Assembly (NCBI GenBank): GCA_002245135.1
Contig: NGBS01001173.1
Coordinates: forward strand, 62,001 to 126,000
Direction: 5' to 3'
DNA: 64,000 nt
Source: Proteromonas lacertae
Lineage: Eukaryota > Sar > Bigyra > Opalinata > Proteromonadidae
Below the pieces are notes generated by a model. It made no database searches, was not told the DNA's origin, and saw nothing but the letters and a program-made list of their open reading frames with translations. The first letter of the stretch is position 1. Every line of letters begins with the position of its first letter. This document shows positions 61,401 to 64,000 of this stretch, one piece after another. The translations under genes and the position numbers were made by a program.

Positions 61401-64000
61401 CTGTTAATTGTGCTTTTGTTGCTGCTTGGGATGAGTATATTTATTTGTGTTATAATATTTGTTATAGAAATGATTATGGAACTTCAATAGCGCAATTAAT
61501 TTATCAAGCTGCTAAAACATACAAGGGAATTAATTGTAGTTATTTTATGTTTAATGGTACTGAAGGAATATCTGATTTAGTTGGTAATTTAACTGCAAAT
61601 GTTTCTCAAGATGCAACAATTTTTACTTTTGCTGGAATATTTACTGAAAATTTATTAGGTGAATTATATAGTTTAGATAGTAATTATACTATTGTTTTAG
61701 CTGATCAATTTGAATCTTTAATAGTAGAAAGTAAACATCAAGAATACTATAAAGGAGTTTATATTGCAAGTAGTTATTTATCAGAAGATAATAGTAATGA
61801 GAATTATGTATTAAAAGATTTGATAACTAACCAATATGGTATTGTTACACACTGTATGAATGAAATCACTACAAAAATGTATATTACTAATGTATTTAAT
61901 TATCTAATAATAGTCAAGCTTCTATATTATTCTTCAATGACGCTGTTGCTAAAACTGGTTCAACTGATCCATTTACCATTAGAAAACAATTTTATAAACT
62001 TACAGAATCAACTGCTCAAGGTGATACAACTATCGATAATAATAATATTATGTCAACTAAGTTCATAATGGGTAGAGTAAATGATGATTATGGAATTGAC
62101 ATTGTTGCTAAGTCACCATATCCATTACTAGTTAATCCATTCTCTGAATATGTATATTTTTATTTGATTATATATAGCTGACTAATTTTCAAGAGTATAA
62201 AACTTGCAAATTTGAGGAGATGGTTGAATCAGATTCTGATGTTTATAATGAAGATGCTTATGTAGTTGATGATGATGTTCTAAGAGTTGAAATTATTATA
62301 AACGAAGGACAAGAAGATTTAACACTGTTTCTAGTTTTATCCACAATTTTAATGAAACAGAATAATAATGGAGGATTTTTAGATAGAAAGATAGTTGCAG
62401 AAAGATTATATTGTCCTAAAACAAACTCAACAGAAGACATAGAAACATTAGAAATAGAAATAGAGAATAGAACATCATCATTTCTTATTAGTAACTGCAA
62501 AGAAGAATTGATACAACCTGTCTTTGAATATTTCGTAGGTAAGAATATCTTGTTCTTTGATATAACTGATAGTGATGCTACAAATTGTGTTAATAATATG
62601 TATGTTTATATATATATATTTAATATATAGTCTTGTATTTGGTTCAACACCTCCTCAACGTACAATTCCTAATTTGTTCTATTTAAGAAAGACAAGAGAT
62701 GATTTTTACTTCCTCATATTAGCACCTGAATCATATAAAACATCCAATGAAATACAATTAGTTACTTCAATGATAAATGAATTAACTGGAACTTATAGAA
62801 CTTTTTATGTTTCAACAACTGATGAGATTATATCAACAATGCAAAATTCAAGAGTGTATTTTTCATCAGGTTTTATTGTATTGAATTATCTTACAGGTGA
62901 TTTATTCCGTGATGTTTATCAATGTTTGAATGAAACTTACAGTGATTTAGATAAAGAGTATTTTGAACAGCATTATATAGTTGTTACACCGAATGGTGAT
63001 GAATTTAGAAAATTACCACCAGCATTATCACATCATAATCTTTTAATTACATCTTATTTTGTTGATCATATTGAAGGAAATATTATGTCTTCAGGATTAC
63101 ATAACTTACTTGGAAATGATCATTTTATTACAGAAAATGAATTGAAGGTATATGTTGCTGCAGATTATTTCTTAAATGCTTTACTTTCATGCTTATCTGA
63201 GAATGTGACAATATTAAGAGATAAAATAATAGAAACTCATTATACAACACCAATTGGAGATGTCAATATTCGTGAATCATTATATCCTGATTTACCTGTC
63301 ATTTTATTAACTTCAAATAATGGAAAAGTAGAATTGGAAGCTGTATTGTCTAAACAATGGCATTCTGAATTATTCAGAAGAAATGCATTTAATCCAACAT
63401 CATATTCAACTTGTAGTTATACATCCTCTCATTTTATTGAATATGAATATACAAAGATTATATTAGCTTTACCAATAAGTGGTGAATTGAAAGAATATGG
63501 TGCAGATACAGTAATTGGATTATATGCAGGAGTTGATAAAGTCAATTATGATGCTAGTTATGATGCAAGAACATTATTATCTCATGTTGTTGATATTGGC
63601 TCAGATACAGAAACATTAGTTGAGAAGTTAACAAATGCTACAGAGAAATATAATTCATCTGTTATATTTGGATTATATGGAAGTGATCAAAGAAAAGCAA
63701 TAATGCCATTACTACATGATGAAGATGATGAATTGATGTTATTCTATTTATTTGATAATGAAGGTGAAGAATGTGATTCTAATATAGTTTATATGGGACC
63801 TTCTGTTTATAGTAATACAATATTAATACCATGGATTCAATCCAATCTTGGCAATTCATTAATTATATTGTATCATACAACCACTGAACAACAAGCTATG
63901 TATAGATATTATAAAAGACATTTAGAATTAAGAGGAATGACATTAGTTGATGCTGTTCCAATTAATTTAGGAGTTACTGATATGTCTTATATTGTGAGTA
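58455..64000 (+). CDS. Receptor-like protein with tandem UrtA/FmdD-type ligand-binding domains (3' end missing)
   Basis: Starts MKILLTFIFLFNLCSC, a signal peptide, then VGYLYDGAANYYDLFQKLG. Exons are joined by 26-40-nt introns. At least three type-1 periplasmic-binding folds of the urea/amide (UrtA/FmdD) kind follow. In the first: YGLYYTNYKINNTEFELFPN. In the second: YYFDSMDSEIGKSIKASL, ATAYNTIFLWEEAVKIA, then GAGGKFSINKKGVIS. Third: VGFFVNSDGYIGQLMNA; a further one begins ALPISGELKEYGADTVIGLY near 63460. NxS/T sites and Cys fit an extracellular location. In other protists such ectodomains sit on membrane cyclases, kinases or class-C-GPCR-like proteins, but here the membrane part lies beyond the window. 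Two apparent one-base insertions break the frame near 58572 and 58621. Confidence 0.8.

Overview
The window looks like nuclear DNA of a flagellated, mitochondriate eukaryotic microbe. It is very AT-rich and gene-dense. Genes are cut by many tiny GT..AG introns, mostly 25-45 nt, usually starting GTAT and ending (A)TAG. TAA, TAG and TGA all act as stops, so the code appears standard. Centriole or cilium genes (WDR90/POC16, a FOP-family protein, a tubulin tyrosine ligase-like enzyme, a polycystin-type channel) imply a flagellum. A CIA30/NDUFAF1 gene implies mitochondria that assemble respiratory complex I. Long N, T, S and Q runs suggest a protist. The exact lineage cannot be told from the sequence.

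Layout, left to right: the 3' part of an FG-nucleoporin of NUP214/Nup159 type (+); a 7-TM membrane protein (-); an R1R2R3 MYB factor (-); a RAD6/UBE2A-like E2 enzyme (-); a C2-like/zinc-ribbon protein (-); a small gene at 10431-10711 (+) and its paralogue starting at 10913 (+). The paralogue's last exon is a 21-kb array of about 125-130 near-identical 162-168 bp coding repeats (11440-32532). Then come a TTLL polyglutamylase (-); a giant channel gene (35601-42897, -); two paralogous kinase-like genes, one with leucine-rich repeats and one with 18 TPR exons (+); WDR90/POC16 (-); a FOP-family gene (+); NDUFAF1/CIA30 (-); WDR83/MORG1 (+); and a receptor-like gene of tandem UrtA-type ligand-binding domains that runs off the right edge (+).

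Most striking points: (1) the channel gene joins a catalytically degenerate nicotinamidase-fold domain, ankyrin repeats, a UBR-box zinc finger, two RyR domains, more ankyrin repeats and a polycystin/TRP-type pore, which suggests a channel gated by a metabolite; (2) the acidic repeat gene, whose repeats differ almost only in the length of a GAA (Glu) run; (3) a kinase-like gene built by tandem multiplication of one-TPR exons, including a 237-bp exact duplication; (4) a recurrent TCAAGCC(A/T) element in short promoter regions, several of them bidirectional.

Many frame breaks in the middle of the repeat array are single-base changes in short homopolymers. They look more like uncorrected long-read assembly error than gene decay. 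Gene models were spliced by hand by matching phases at GT..AG junctions; junctions are given where they were checked.
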